Shown: piece after piece, positions 1 through 12,634 of the stretch
Numbering within the stretch: position 1 is the stretch's first letter
Layout: each line of letters begins with the position of its first letter
Assembly: GCA_013423325.1 (NCBI GenBank)
Contig: BLJB01000019.1
Location: forward strand, 186,001-250,000
Reading direction: 5' to 3'
Length of the DNA stretch: 64,000 nt
DNA from: Usnea hakonensis
Taxonomy: Eukaryota > Ascomycota > Lecanoromycetes > Lecanorales > Parmeliaceae
Notes under the pieces: model-generated
Told to the model about the DNA's origin: nothing
The model's input: only the letters and a program-made list of their open reading frames with translations
Database searches by the model: none
Made by a program: the position numbers and the translations under genes

Positions 1-340
1 ATGGAACAGAACCCGAATTTATCATGTAAGGACCAGAAATTTATGGTTGGCCGCTTCGGGTTGGGGGCTAGATCCTTGCATCATGCAGCCTCGTTGCTTG
101 GGAGCCAATCATTGCAGGCCAGAACCCTCGACAAGATAGGTAAGGAGTATGTAACGTGATTGAAAAGGCTGAAAAGCCACGTCGATTTTGTCTCAACCTT
201 CTCCTTTCTTTCTAAATTTACTCAGAGCAATTACATAGCATCAATACATTGCAATTGAACCATATATGAGGCCTCTACATCATTATCATTGAATAAACAT
301 CATATTCCAATAATATTCCTCCATCAGCTACAAGGTCACA

Positions 341-1246
341 ATGAGGACTCGCGGTCAAATCAGAGCTGCTGTGGAGCCCGACGCACCGTTGTTGCAGGTC
401 CTCCCAGCAACTCGAAACAAGTACGTCAATCATAATCAGCCATTGAGGAACAGGAGCTGACCACAACTTACCAACAGCACCCTCAGCAACGCATCCTCCC
501 CTTTGCTAAAGCTGCCTCCAGAGATCAAAAACAGCATCTACGAGCTCGTCCTGGGCGGAAATTACATCCATGTCGAAGCAGTCAAGGATAAACCCCACCA
601 ATATCGTCTGTGGCAGTGTGCAGCGACAGTCTCAGACACTGCTGCACAACAAGACTTCGATTCCTCAGGAGAACTGCCAGCCCAAAAGTTCGACCCCCAC
701 AAGAATTGTTCTTGGCGCTGGGATCCCGCCTTCGTGCCCGTCCACCTTTCATTCGACCTTGTCTTGACCTGTCGCGAAATTTATGCCGAGGCCAGAGATA
801 TCCTTTACACAACCAACACTCTATCCTTCCAGGATCCGAAGCTGCTGTGTAAATTCATCCTCGACGCCTCGAACCACGGCGGTCACAATGCGGCGATCCG
901 GCACCTACGCGTCGCCATGGGCATCCGCAGACGCAGGGAGGAGGAAGCGTGGAACGTTGCGTTTCGGACCATCTCGCAAAGCCTGAGCGGTCTCCTCAGC
1001 ATCCACATCTACATTGAGCAAATTATCTGGAATAACGCAAGATATTTGCCATCAATGGGCAAGAAGAAGACCTTTCTCACTGCTATAGAGGACTTGAAGG
1101 CGCTGAAGCTGACCGACATGACGCTCATCGTCGATGACTACGGAAGGTGGCCAGATGGTGAAAGCGCTTGGAACCATACTAAGAAGCAGGAATGGGCTCG
1201 GATGGTGAAGGCGAGTGTGTTGGACAAGGACGCGGTGGTCGATTGA
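341..1246 (+). CDS. 2EXR-domain-like protein
   Basis: I read two exons, 341-420 and 478-1246, joined across a 57-nt intron (GTACGT donor, CAACAG acceptor) in phase 2, giving 282 residues. The ATG at 341 is used because the second exon has no in-frame ATG before the conserved core. Residues about 36-60 carry LLKLPPEIKNSIYELVL, the leucine/proline-rich opening typical of fungal 2EXR (F-box-like) proteins, followed later by LTCREIYAEARDILY, the usual second block of that family. Such proteins are very numerous in Pezizomycotina and mostly uncharacterised. No signal peptide or membrane span is visible. Function is unknown; the family call rests on these two motifs only. Confidence 0.75.
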
Positions 1247-2340
1247 ATGGTCTTTGGAACGGCTTCACGAGATGGAAAACTAGATGGGCAACGGCACGGT
1301 GCTAGGTTCGAGGAACATGGTCATAGCAGCGCTGTCGACAATGTTATGGCAATACGTATAGAATACAATTCAAAAGCTTTCAATCATTCCCCTCCGCACC
1401 TCCAGCACAAGCACCCGTGTCCGGAATGCGTACAAACCTAGCTAATATTCCACTCAAGGAACATTACACTCGCTACCTTACACAGCGCGAAAATAAATAA
1501 TACTCTAGCAAGCCCACCAAGGAGCACCAAGCCCTTCCCCCGACTGCACATAAATAAAAAAAATCTAACATACTGCTCTCATTGCTGTATTTTATTTCCA
1601 TTCCTTACACCAAGACAACCCAAATCCCCTCAACAACCGTCCCACATACCATCCTAACTACAGCCCAGCATCAACTATCCCAATATCCGCCGCTCAATCC
1701 CTTTTCCAAGAACAGCTATACGTAAAGTCTTTCCGACCGCCCACGATACCTAGGCTTATAATATGAGTGTTCTCTATACACCAATCCCATCCCAATTGTC
1801 CTTTCAAAAGCAGTTCATTCACTTCTTGGCTACAACAACACAATGCTGTAAGCACAGCCAACCAACGCAGCCGCACGGAATCCCAAAAGCCCACTAGCTA
1901 TAGCATAAGTGAGTGGCGTGGGAGAATATCCGATCGGGCAGTCATTGAGAGGAAAGGGAGATAAGCGCCGGGCGCAACACCAAGACTGCCAGCCCTGAGC
2001 AACGGCCTCGTTGTAGTAGTCGTCGTACTTAGTTAGCGCATGGAAAAGGTATGCATTAGGGGAGTCGCTACTATACCCGTACGTCACTCATCGTGGAGTC
2101 CAAGAATGGCTGCTTGATATTGTATCTACAGTACTCCCGGTCAAGGAGCATATACGAAGCATCATAAATGACCATCACATCACATCACATCACCGACGAC
2201 TAGTCTCATAAGGGGTTATAACAAACGAGTGAATTCCCTATATATTCATCGGTAGGCTAAGCACGATGTTGAATCGTCACTCTTCCCCCCCTTTCCCCAA
2301 ACCCGCCTCCTTCTTCAACCCTTCATGCTAATATGAGAAC
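1247..2340. other. intergenic spacer
   Basis: No supported gene. It holds a short CACAT tandem run at about 2174-2192. An 85-codon ORF on the minus strand (1830-2087) has no ATG context or splice partner I could find. Confidence 0.5.
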
Positions 2341-2812
2341 CTAGCAAGACCCATTCTTGCAGATCGGAGCCTCGCAATGATCATACGCTACCCATGTGAA
2401 GTCATTGCATTGGATCTACTGAAGCGTTTAGCAAGAGAGGCGCAGTGCATGGGAGTATTCGATGCGAATTACTTATGAAACTGACGTCTGAAGTGCCGAA
2501 GAGGAAATGGAGAGCAGGTAATGGTTAAGATAAAGAGATAGGATAGAGATTATAGTTCGGGAGGGAGGTGTGCAGAAATAAAATGCAAGACGAGAACGAG
2601 GAAAGGTTGAGAAGGGGAAAAAGGTTAAACGATATAGTTGTACATACCACGTCGTAGAGGTTATCGGAACATCTTAACGCGCCTAGACAGTCTGACTCAC
2701 AAGGCGATCCTTCCTTGTAGGGGCCGGTCGGGCAGGTGCGAGTCTCCAAGGCGGGGCTAGCAAAAACAGTAGCTGTGAGGGCGAGAGCAGTAAGGACGAG
2801 GGAAGCGTGCAT
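2341..2812 (-). CDS. small cysteine-rich secreted protein
   Basis: Two exons on the minus strand: 2812-2648 and 2415-2341, with a 232-nt intron (GTATGT donor, GTAG acceptor, phase 0). The product is 79 residues. Residues 1-19 form a clear signal peptide (MHASLVLTALALTATVFAS). The mature part has eight cysteines, four encoded in each exon; the last exon reads IQCNDFTWVAYDHCEAPIC and ends in GSC. Even cysteine number, small size and secretion fit the broad class of fungal small secreted or effector-like proteins; no named family is recognised. The intron is long for this window, so an extra small exon or another acceptor (for example the CTTCAG near 2489) is possible, but the chosen acceptor preserves the cysteine pattern. 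Role unknown. Confidence 0.62.
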
Positions 2813-5800
2813 GGTTGCTGGTAGGTTTCAGATATGAGTTCGTGGGGTTGGGATTTGGTCTTGGTGTTGTGTTCGTGTTGAGAGTTTTTGACCCTAAAAA
2901 CTGAGAGGGAAGTCAGACTGCTTTTATAAGGTATCCACGCTGGGATGCCATAGGGTGCTTGACGTGAGAAGCTCCCTGGGCAAAACATACTCTTCCTAGA
3001 CCTGGCGGAATGAGACATTAGATCTTCAGCTGCAACAAATCTTTGCAGCCAATGAACGATCAGGTACGAGACACGAGGCCGTCATGCCTGAGCCTTGCAG
3101 CGTTCCTTGCATCCCCATTTCACTGCGAGTCGCCAAAAGCAGACTTTTTCTTACGTACTCGATTTTCAAAGGATTCCGACCCGCATCTCCAAATCGCGAC
3201 AAAGAAGGCCAGAAAAAGGTCACTTGATCACCGCATGGCTCAGCTCGAGTCAGTATCCAGTTTCAATTGAGCTCGAAGGTATTAGATCATGGGTACGAAT
3301 GTGCCGTTTTCCAACTCAGCAATCCGACAAGCATCTTACCGCGTTCTCCTTTTCTCTTCCACTCAACACCACCCGAATAGATTGCTGTCAGTTTGTCAAG
3401 CCGAACATAATCTCGTTGTCCTTTCCTTCGGAGTATTGGACCCGCTCTAGAACCCTGTTTGAAGCATGGACGTTAGTGTAGGAGTGACATTATTGCTGCA
3501 GGAAGGCAGGGACTGCAGCACTCCTTGGAGTTGCGCTTATCGTTCTCACGATGCATGTAAGATTTTTTGATGCGAAGCAGCCCACGATGATGGATACTTG
3601 CAGTCAATACCGAGCCGTTGGATAGTCTTCTGAGCGTGTGCATAGCCTAAAGTAATCATCATCGAGGATGATGCTCCCTTTCTTACTTCGGCACAATCGA
3701 AGAACCACTCTTTGAGCTGAGATATTGCACGTGGAGGTACCTATTGGGCATGGATTACTGCCGGCGAATTCGATAGGTGCACAGTCTCTACTCAGTGGAT
3801 CGGAGCAGAATTACCAGTGTTTTACCAACTTCATGCACACAGCTTGGTCGTCAGAGTCCAGAGCCAATTCGACTAATTTACACGTGAGCGATCTAAATGG
3901 GAGAAGAAAGACAACTTTCCAGCTATTTGGCACATAACAAAACCTAAAACACTCTGTGTACCCGACTTGCTGGTGTGAAGGCGTGACTCGTGATCGTCTC
4001 GGGACTAGCTCACCAATCAATCGGTGAGATAAAGCAATAGAGCCAGAGGAAGCTGCAACGAGTCCATGTCAGTGAAGCTCAGAGGCTCAGCTCCACGACA
4101 AGGATGGATCAGCCGCAGATAGGTAATCGTAGCATAATACTATCGGCGGGCGCGAGGCCTCGGTCCGAGAATCTTCACCAATCTAATGAAAGGTTTCTCC
4201 CTTTCAATGGTCGAAGCAACAGATGCCTAGAGCTTATACCATCCTAGCACCACGCTTAAAGAGAAGACAACAAGCTCGCTACCAGATTTAGAACGTCCGA
4301 GCGAGCGGTATAGGGGGCGGTGTAAAACCGATAATAGGACGGGACAAAGGGGTGAATCTAGGACATCGTCTTTGACTGCTGTAGCTAGCTAAATCATCTC
4401 CTGCAAGTGAATTGCTCTAATGGAGAGGACTAGGCTAAAATAGGCTAAAGTCAATTGCGGGCCAGCAGCAGCTTCCCGATCCCTCGGGTCGTTACCACCT
4501 TAGCTTAGGTTGGTAATAAAGGAATAAATAGCGTGCCGAGTATATATGCCGCATCTATGTAACGACTGTCGAGAAACCTCATCTTTAGGTTGGAAGAAAA
4601 CCCGTTGTTTATGCAGCTCAGGTAGAGGTTTACCTGGATCCTCGTAGAAATTATGGGTTCATGGGTAGATCTCTGAACCTTATATATTCGGAAAGCAGGG
4701 CCCAGGCGAAGCTAGACGCAGGACTTGTGTATGTGGGAAGCTCAGCCTCAATATCTGTGGGGAATTTATAGTGTCCATCGCTTTATTTCGTGTCTATCGT
4801 CATTAGACGGTCGTAAATACTTCTAGTCAGCGACTTGATTGATGTTCTTTATGAGCGTTTTGAAGGCTCAAGGTTGGGCTAGTTAAATTTCAAGCTAATA
4901 CCTTGGCAGCCGTACTCATAGATGCTCCATTAGCTGATCGAGGTGTCCGCCATACAGTCCATCATAGCGGCACGTCATCTAATTAGTTGGTGTGAAAGGT
5001 CATCGCATGCAATAATTTGTCCTCCCACATTTTCAACTTTCAAGTCTCGTACGTGGTTTTTACCTTTCACGCTCCAGAGCAGGCGCATTGGCGCCTCGCA
5101 CGAAATCCGCATCAAAGGTCGGCGCTTTTGCGTATGGTTGGCGGAGGTTCTCCCAGTAAATTCGCGGAATCTGTAAAACCAATGAACGCAACAGCCGGAT
5201 CTTTGGGGAGTAAGCCCCAAATCGCCACTGGAAGGGACAATATCATCAGAGCAGAACCACTTTCATAGTTACCGTGGACATTGGCGTATTCGGTCAAAGC
5301 GGGTACGAATTGTATCCACTCGATCCAATCGTCTGTTTTCAGCAACGGATCCTTCTCTAGCGATACTGATAGCAGGACTTTAGGATAGCAAGAGTTGTCA
5401 TCGGGTCGCACTTGGTCGATGGTAGACTAATTAGTGTCTGAGAGGTTTTCCTCAAGAATCGACGGCGCCTCAAAAGAGGAAGGTACGAGATCAATGCTTC
5501 TCTGTTTCCCCTCGTTGGAGAGAACGATATGTATCGGTGTCCTCCTGCGTTCGTATTCCCCATTGTTACTGTACCTGGGCTTAACGGCAAAGGTAAGTAT
5601 TGGAATGAGTGGATCTGAAAGTGGTATGGATATGGGATACTCAGGAAGCATGAATTGTTTTCCCAGAAGCTCCCTGGAGCAATCCTACATGAAACATTAT
5701 TTCGGGTGGTGGCTGACTGGAACACTTGCCCCATTGTGGATCCAGTAAGACGATGTCTCATGAGCGGCAAAAGTTTGGCAGGCCCAGTAAGTAGTTGACA

Positions 5801-7665
5801 TCGAGGTCGCCTTCTGTTGGTGGATTTGATGGCTGAGTAATTAGCTCACTTCGAGTGGTAGGCAAATATACCAACGGGAATGGGCTGAGAAAAGCGCTTT
5901 TTGCGTGGATTTGCAGAGAGCTTGCCTGCGTAGCTACATCTGTGTTGTTTGATAAATCTCCTCGAAATCTGAGAGGTCTGCGGGTGCTTTCCCCTCATGC
6001 CGTTAAGACGCAATTGGCTCTGCGACTGTCTTCGTCCGTGAGTGCTTTGGAAGCATGGCTTTTAGTGTGGAGTGCTTGGTATCATCGTGCTGTGTTCAGG
6101 GCGTTTGCCCTCTAAAGGTTTGAGTGACATTTTCATTTGTGGTTGGAGCTATCTATAAATGGAGTTGAGAATTCGCGCAATGTTGGAAGAATTGATACGC
6201 AGGTTGTATTGGATAGATAGCCTGAAGCGGCGTCTAATTTTCAGAAAGTAGTCATTGTCAAAGGATGTGAAAGATTGTTCAAAAAGTAGACGATTATTAT
6301 TGTTATGTGGATATATACTAAAATAGCAGAACTTCCTTTAGCTGTCATGGCCTAGAGGAAATCTGCCTTTCCCGCTTGATCCAGTGAATTAGGAATTTCA
6401 GTTGCCCTGTTCGATCCCCGCAGTGGCTCTTCAACTCGCCTAGGAAACTGGCGATGCTTGATAGCCCTAAGTTTGAAAATTACCCTTCAGCTCGGCAACG
6501 ATGCAGAGAGATTTTCCCTGCGAGGAGGCGTGCAAGATTACAGCTGGTTCTTTCTGGTGATTTGTGGGGTTGTGGTTTGTTGACTCTTTTTGATTTTTTC
6601 TTTTGGTTTTAACATCTTGCTTTTGTCTTTTTCTTCCCTCTAATTTTTCAAGTAGGCTCTGGACGTCTATTGTATTTGCCTCAAAGGATTCGTTTCACTG
6701 TGGACCCTGCAGTACAACTATGCAAAGCATGTCTTTTAAACTCGATGACTGAGGCTCCCGTGGCCAATGCATATGAGTCTATAGACACGTCCATTCCTCG
6801 CCTCAGCGCGCCGTAACATTGTTTGGACTTCAAAAGTTCCCTATGACGACGATATTGCAACGCTGACGCGACGGCTCCGAAGACGGTTCTCCCACATTCT
6901 GTTGGGTCAAATTCAGGACTGACCGACTCAACGAAAAAGATGTTTACAAAAGGTGTAGAGCTCGAGCCTCGAATTCTGCATTTGATTTCTGTCTGAAAGG
7001 CCAAACATCATTGATGTTTTTACAAGACAATTGACACCGGAGTCACCGGGATAGCCGTGCCTTCCACTTGCCTCGCTATGCACGGCCACGGACCAAAAGA
7101 ACAGCAACGTAAGGCTATCGCAGGGGCTACAGACACGGTTTCAAAGGGATATCCCTCTTCTCCGTAGTTCCCCATCATTCTCTGTGTGAGGGGCTGCGAG
7201 ACCATATGATTGAAACTTCTGCATCACTCTCCGCGCCTTCGTGAAGGATTGCGAGTTACATTATTTGGTATCTTATCACATTGCATCTGAACCGGAAATC
7301 CGAAGTTGCGATGATGCAGGCTGTGCCTTACAGATCACTGCCCCTATATGCAGCACATCTTCCACCATCCTAAATCAGGATTCTCTGAGACATGATTTCA
7401 TGCCACGGCCTCTACGATCGTGCATAGATTGAGGTGCGAAGGCCGACGGTAGCTACAGCCTTAGCTCTGTGGTGGCATAGCACAAAGCGTCACCAGTGAA
7501 GGATAAATCGACGCTTCTAACAGTTCACGTGATATCTTTGAGTTTCAGACCACGTCTCCACATCTTAAACTGTGCTGTTGTCGCCCGTTTGACTTCCATA
7601 GACTCACCTCCTAGCAACCCAGATTTTCCTCATTGCGCCTAGTGCTTCTCTCATTGCCTTTCAAC
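2813..7665. other. gene-poor region, 4.85 kb
   Basis: No ORF here has an ATG, splice structure and family motif together. The DNA has moderate composition without the strong AT bias of heavy RIP. Short direct repeats such as TAGGCTAAA (around 4433-4450) occur. A minus-strand stretch at 5112-5411 faintly resembles a Copia gag, and a pair of tRNA-box-like motifs occurs at about 6351-6440; both are treated as unproven. Confidence 0.5.
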
Positions 7666-8721
7666 ATGCCATGTTACCCTAGATATTTTTCAATATTGAT
7701 ACTCGTCAGCTACGAAGTCTTCCTCTCGACTGCAAGTGTAGCCTGTTACAATCCCGACCAGACCGTAGCAAATCCACCATACTTACCATGTGACACGGCA
7801 AGTGGTGTGCACAGCGCCTGTTGCGCTCCTGGAGATGTGTGCACTGCCAATGGCTATTGTGTGGGCGGTGCAGGATACCTGTATCGAGGAGGGTGTACGG
7901 ACATCACATGGAGCTCCCCAAACTGCTGTCCAGGATGCAGAGACAGTACGTGAGCTCGGTCTTGAGACATCCTTTGCTTCCCATCAAGATCTGGTTGACC
8001 TATGATAGCCAACATTGATAGCTTCAGTAACCTGTATGCTTGTCCAAGGGCCAATGGCTCGGCAACGCACATTTGGTGTTGCGGTGCAGAGGCAGATGGG
8101 TATGGTGACGATGTTGGGTGCTGTAACGATACAACGGTCTTCAACCCTGACTTCGGAAGTGGTCCATTATTATTAGGCCCCGCAACCGCGACAAATCCGA
8201 ACCCGTCAACGCTGGCTACGTCTTCGCCTCTCTCTACCACATCGCCAAGTTCTGTAACATCTTCGCTATCTCTCATTGCCTCGGAGCCCTTAACAAACCC
8301 AAACCCATCAACGCTGGCTACATCTTCGCCTCACTTTACCACATCGGAAGAATCTGTAGTATCCCCGACATCCCTCGTGTCCTCGGAGCCCGCACCTAAA
8401 CCCACGAAAACACTACTCGGACCGTCATCCAATCCATCACCGCCATCGCGGAATAGTGTCGCCCTTGGGACTGGAATCGGAGCGTCTGTTGGTACGCTTT
8501 TGCTTTTCGGCCTGGCCTTCCTCTTTTTGCGCGAACGTAGGCGCCGAGTCCATGCACAGAAGATGACCGATCATGCGTTGAGGACTGCCCAGGGCAACGC
8601 GATTCACGGTGTCCGGAGCTATGAGACGAATGGCACATCATTACCTCAAGAGCTTGAGCATGTGGAGCTCAGACCGGAGATACTCTCGCAAGAAGTGTAT
8701 GAAGCAAACGGAGGTTTCTGA
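7666..8721 (+). CDS. single-pass membrane protein with cysteine-rich ectodomain
   Basis: Two exons, 7666-7945 and 8009-8721, joined over a 63-nt intron (GTACGT donor, ATAG acceptor, phase 1), giving 330 residues. Residues 1-26 are a hydrophobic signal peptide. The ectodomain (about 27-150) is rich in paired cysteines, including SACCAPGDVC, NCCPGC and WCCGAE, a pattern common in fungal surface proteins of unknown function. A Ser/Thr/Pro stalk follows, containing a 34-residue tandem duplication, then a membrane span at about 244-266 (VALGTGIGASVGTLLLFGLA) and a basic stop-transfer RERRRR. The cytosolic tail is about 60 residues. Layout resembles Mid2/Wsc-type wall sensors, but no WSC domain is evident. 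A role as a surface sensor is inference. Confidence 0.75.
8191..8394 (+). repeat. in-frame tandem duplication, about 102 bp x 2
   Basis: Two diverged copies, starting at 8191 and 8293, encode NPNPSTLATSSP followed by Ser/Thr-rich sequence ending in SEP. The 102-bp period is a multiple of three, so frame is kept. It lengthens the O-glycosylation-type stalk of the membrane protein. Confidence 0.8.
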
Positions 8722-10577
8722 GACAAGCCGTCGGTCGCTACTTTGCCAGTCATATTCTTGGATTTTTGATAGGATCGTCCTTGAGAATGGATGTGTGCTA
8801 CACTTCACTAGAGCACGTCCGAATTTATGCTTGCCAAGTGCATTTCTCTCGTCGGTGTGGCCAGCTTGAAAGGTAGAGAACAATAGTCTGGGCGTATTTA
8901 TAGGCATGAAACGGGATCTAGTTGACGAATTTGCGATACCACACTGTCAAATAGCAAGCTCTTCCCTTAATATGGTTTTATCAGACTAGATATCTATGAA
9001 CGATGAAAGTAATCTATGTATTACTACCTAGGCAGAGATGCCAGCTAGCCTATGCGGAGCGTTGAACTCTGGTGATCGTAAATGGCACTTTGTATATTGG
9101 TTCGCCTCCAAGCTCCTTCACCACTCGATCTGACCCCACATCAACGCCGTCCCCACATTTGGTGCTCTGTTCGCCATAGAGACCTCGCGAATTGCTTCCA
9201 CAGACTTGTCCAATCTGAATTTTTCACGTCCAGACCCACAACCACAATCATATGCTCCGCAATAGGCTCCCAATCTTCCTCTGTCCTGCCTTATCTATGT
9301 ACCCCCGCTATAACCTAGAATGTATCTCTTCTCAACATCGTGAATGGGCTGCCGCAGGAAGCTGGGATACGGGGAGACGAGAGGATGGTTGTGATGCATA
9401 GCGTTGATGGGGGATTTTTAGGCCAGTGATTCAGTCGAGTCTGGCTTTTCGGCTCCGAGTGCTTTTGGGAACATCGTGGTGTGGTTTAGGTGGTTGGTAG
9501 GCAGGATGATATCTGCTGGGGTGTGAGTCTAGGCATGTGGGCGTTAGTGATGATTGATGCTGGGGAAGTGGAAGGAATACTCCGTACTCCGTACAAGAAA
9601 GAATATAGCTTTTCTGCTAAGCCTAAATAGGCTAGATTATAGCCCGAAGTAGCTTTTTCTTCTATAGCAGAAATTCATCGATCCTATCTACCTATAATTC
9701 CACCTTGATAGTACTAGATTAAAAATTTTCGTATGTCATCTATTTCAGAATAAAACCTATACTTGAACAGATATTGCAGTCTAAGTCTTATGTTTTCTCG
9801 ACTTGCGACGGGAATGATCTTTCAATTTGAGGAAGCTTGAGGTCAAGATATAGTGCGTCTTAACCACCAACTTGGCGGCATTCAGCACTATTTTGTCCCA
9901 TGCCAGTACGCCCTGGCAAATTGACCTAACATCTACTGTTGTACCGGATCATGGAAAAAGCGGCATAATAGTCACCGCAGGCTGTTGATAAAGCATAATA
10001 GCGCGAAATTGACAGAAACAAAATCGACTTCTGCATTTGTTGTTTGACACTGCTACAGAGCGCAGCGCCTTACCCTTCAAGCTCGCGGGCTTGTGATAGG
10101 GCACGCTTATGCCATTACTATCGGAAATGCGCGGACATCAGCCGCGCTAGAGATATACAAAAGTCTAGCTCCGTCGGATTCCGTATGCCTGTTTGACGCT
10201 TTTTGTGATTCCGCCCCCTCCAATTCCGTGATGGAAGCATCAGAAAGGGTTGGTTACGGATTACTCGGAGCAAAAACAATCCATCCTCTGATATCCTCCA
10301 TGACCGTCTGGAGGATGCGGAGCAATGACCTACTCCGTCACCCGCGGCCATCAATTTCTTAGAGCGTAGTGATTTCAGCCAACGGGCATCTCCATAAGTA
10401 GCGCTTTTGGTACAGCAGGGTGTCATCCTACTGTACCTAACAGCAACTACCACTATCAGATGATAAAGGACCCTGAGGATTTACGAAATGAGCCATGATA
10501 AAAACCCTGACCCCATTTAGTCAATCTTGAACGTTGCTCTTTCTTCGCAACCTCTTTCTATAAAGGCGTTCATCGAA
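8722..10577. other. spacer left of the isocyanide cluster, with the synthase promoter
   Basis: No supported gene. It contains TACTCCGTACTCCGTAC at 9578-9594 and an AGCCTA/TAGGCT inverted repeat near 9618-9632. The last 350 bp is the upstream region of the oxygenase-fused isocyanide synthase and has minus-strand GCTCCGAG (10264-10271) and GCTCCGC (10317-10323), variants of the motif found at other cluster promoters. Confidence 0.45.
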
Positions 10578-12516
10578 ATGCCTTACATTAGCGATCTTCC
10601 TTCTACAGAGACCTCAGTCTCCAAGATCCTTTCCGTCATCTCGGCCTACCGCCACCGTTCGATCGAGCCACCAGACCGCTTTGCAACGTTCGCTCCACAA
10701 CTTCAGAAGCAACTCACCGAAATTGTTTCCAAGAATGAGCCTGTTCATTTCATTCTACCGGCTTTCCCTTTCAAGGCACCAGCCGAAAACGATAAGAGCA
10801 GGACCTTGGGCTTGTTGCCGGATAAAGCAGAAGGATTTGCTTTGCAAACGCTCGATGGATTTGCTGATTCCATTGCTGAAATCTATAAGGGTGGGGCCAA
10901 TATCGAGATTGTATCGGATGCTTCTGTCTATGGAGGTGAGAAAAGCATAGAATAATCTCGTCAACCACCATATCGCTAACACTGCACTTCAATGGAGACA
11001 TTCTACGAGTCTCGGACGCCGACGCCTTTGCTTACCATTGCGAGTTGCGAATGATCGCCTCATCTTGTGGTCTCAAGCATCTTAGATTTGTACGCCTAGG
11101 TACGCTCGTCGGCATCGCGCCCAAAGACGCACAGACGCTTGAGGAGTACTCCGCCCAGGTGACGCAAACACGCAGTCTTCTTGATAGTCCCCAAGCACAA
11201 CAAGTCGATACAAGCGAGGATGAAAACGTCCAAGCAACAAGCAAACACTATGATACGGCTCTTCCCAAAGTCCAGGATCCGGAAGAGTTCAAGGATGCGA
11301 TGCTAAAGCGAGGGAAGGTACGAGGACCGTATTGACTGTCAGTCCGTTATTATTGGATATTGCTGACTATACATTCCTCATTCGCTAGGCCTACGCTAAG
11401 CTGATTAATTCGAAATCACAATCCTCAATTCGTCTGTCAATACACAAATCGAACAATGTCGGCAAGATCACTCTTGACCTCTTTCCTCCATCAACGAACC
11501 CAAGCTTTCTCACGCCATGGCACGGCGCTGTCGCTGTCCTTGCAGATGCGAGCGTGCGCGTTGTCAACGTATCAGCGCTAGACAAGGCCAATTTTGACGT
11601 TGTGACCAATGCCTCAGGACGACCTTGGTTGCTACGTGAAAAGTCTGACCTCTTCAACTGGCCTGGTATGACGCTCGACTTTGAGCCGCTCTATCCATGC
11701 GGTATGCTTGTTAAGCCCAGGGTTGGTCACGGCCCATACAAGTTCGAAAGAGTGGATATGAAGCGCGTCCGCCATCTTGCCCTTTCCACAGCACCTCTGC
11801 TTCTTCAAGGATTCACCATGGAAGTTCAAAAAGAAGTCTTTCGCACGAAAGCTGGCGAGTTGGGTGAGATCCAAATGTGGCCATTTGGCGATATTCTCGA
11901 GGTTCGGGAGAATGCAAGCTTGAACATGAACAATGTCCTCACGAACGAAGCCATGCCTTTCCATTACGATGGTGTCTTTAAGACCGTCAAGGATGAAAAG
12001 ACTGGTCAGTCGATTTCCGCGCCACCATTGTTCCAGATGTTCCGCAATCGTGCAGCAGATCATCAAGTCGGAGGCTTGACACTCTTTTCATCATCACGTA
12101 ACTTGCTTCCACTCCTCAGCCCAGAGACCATCCAGCTTGACGAGCTGCGCAGACTCAAGTGGAAAACATTCACGGTGGCCAACCAAGCCTTTGGAGGAAA
12201 AGAGCTTCTTTTGCCCTTCATTGCACCTCACCCAGAGTCGGGCGCTGAAACATTTCGTTTCCATGAACCCTGGCCAGCAAGCAAGTGCGTTGGCGCGACC
12301 AGTGAACCGACAATCGTCGAGGTGCCTGACTTACCTGTTGCGGAGGGAGAGGCATTGTGCGAGAGACTCACCACTCTCATGTATGATCGCCGAGTTACCC
12401 TGCGCCATCAATGGAGTGAAGGTGACTTCATCTTCAATGACAACGCCATAACACATCACACAAGGACAGCCTTTCAGAGTGGCCACCGTGAACTTTGGCG
12501 TGTACATGTCAATTAG
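10578..12516 (+). CDS. isocyanide synthase fused to Fe(II)/2OG dioxygenase
   Basis: Three exons, 10578-10935, 10998-11317 and 11389-12516, with introns of 62 and 71 nt, giving 601 residues. The N-terminal half is a DIT1/PvcA-type isocyanide synthase: PAFPFK at 61-66, LLPDKAEGFAL, and VSDASVYGD ending at 120, then RVSDADAFAYHCELR. This family converts an amino group (usually of an amino acid) to an isocyano group. The C-terminal half is a TauD/PvcB-like oxygenase with an intact metal site: H418-x-D420 (MPFHYDG), distal H582 or H583 (ITHHTR), and R597 for 2-oxoglutarate. In PvcA/PvcB systems the partner oxygenase desaturates or hydroxylates the isonitrile; here both are one chain. The ATG at 10578 is the first in frame; upstream codons in this frame lack an ATG. 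It is the left boundary gene of the cluster. Substrate is not predictable from sequence alone. Confidence 0.92.
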
Positions 12517-12634
12517 ACACCAGGTACGGAGGTCTGCACAGTAAGTCCTAGAGTTCTATGTCAAGACCTCGGATAACGCCCAGCTGCGGAAGCCCTAGAC
12601 GATGAGGGTATTGAAGCTAAAATCGGTAAAGCTT

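Noticed and set aside
1830..2087. 85-codon minus-strand ORF with several cysteines
   Set aside because: No ATG with signal peptide and no splice partner found.
5112..5411. Minus-strand frame with DDWIEWIQF, faintly like a Copia gag
   Set aside because: No reverse transcriptase, integrase or long terminal repeats nearby; similarity is too short to call a retroelement.
6351..6440. tRNA-like A-box (TGGCCTAGAGG) and B-box (GTTCGATCC) pair
   Set aside because: The T-arm and D-arm do not pair and the acceptor stem is mostly wobble or mismatch, so no cloverleaf forms; at most a tRNA-derived relic.
9118..9330. Minus-strand segment resembling an oxidoreductase C-terminus (SVEAIREV)
   Set aside because: No nucleotide-binding motif or upstream exons; probably chance or an old relic.
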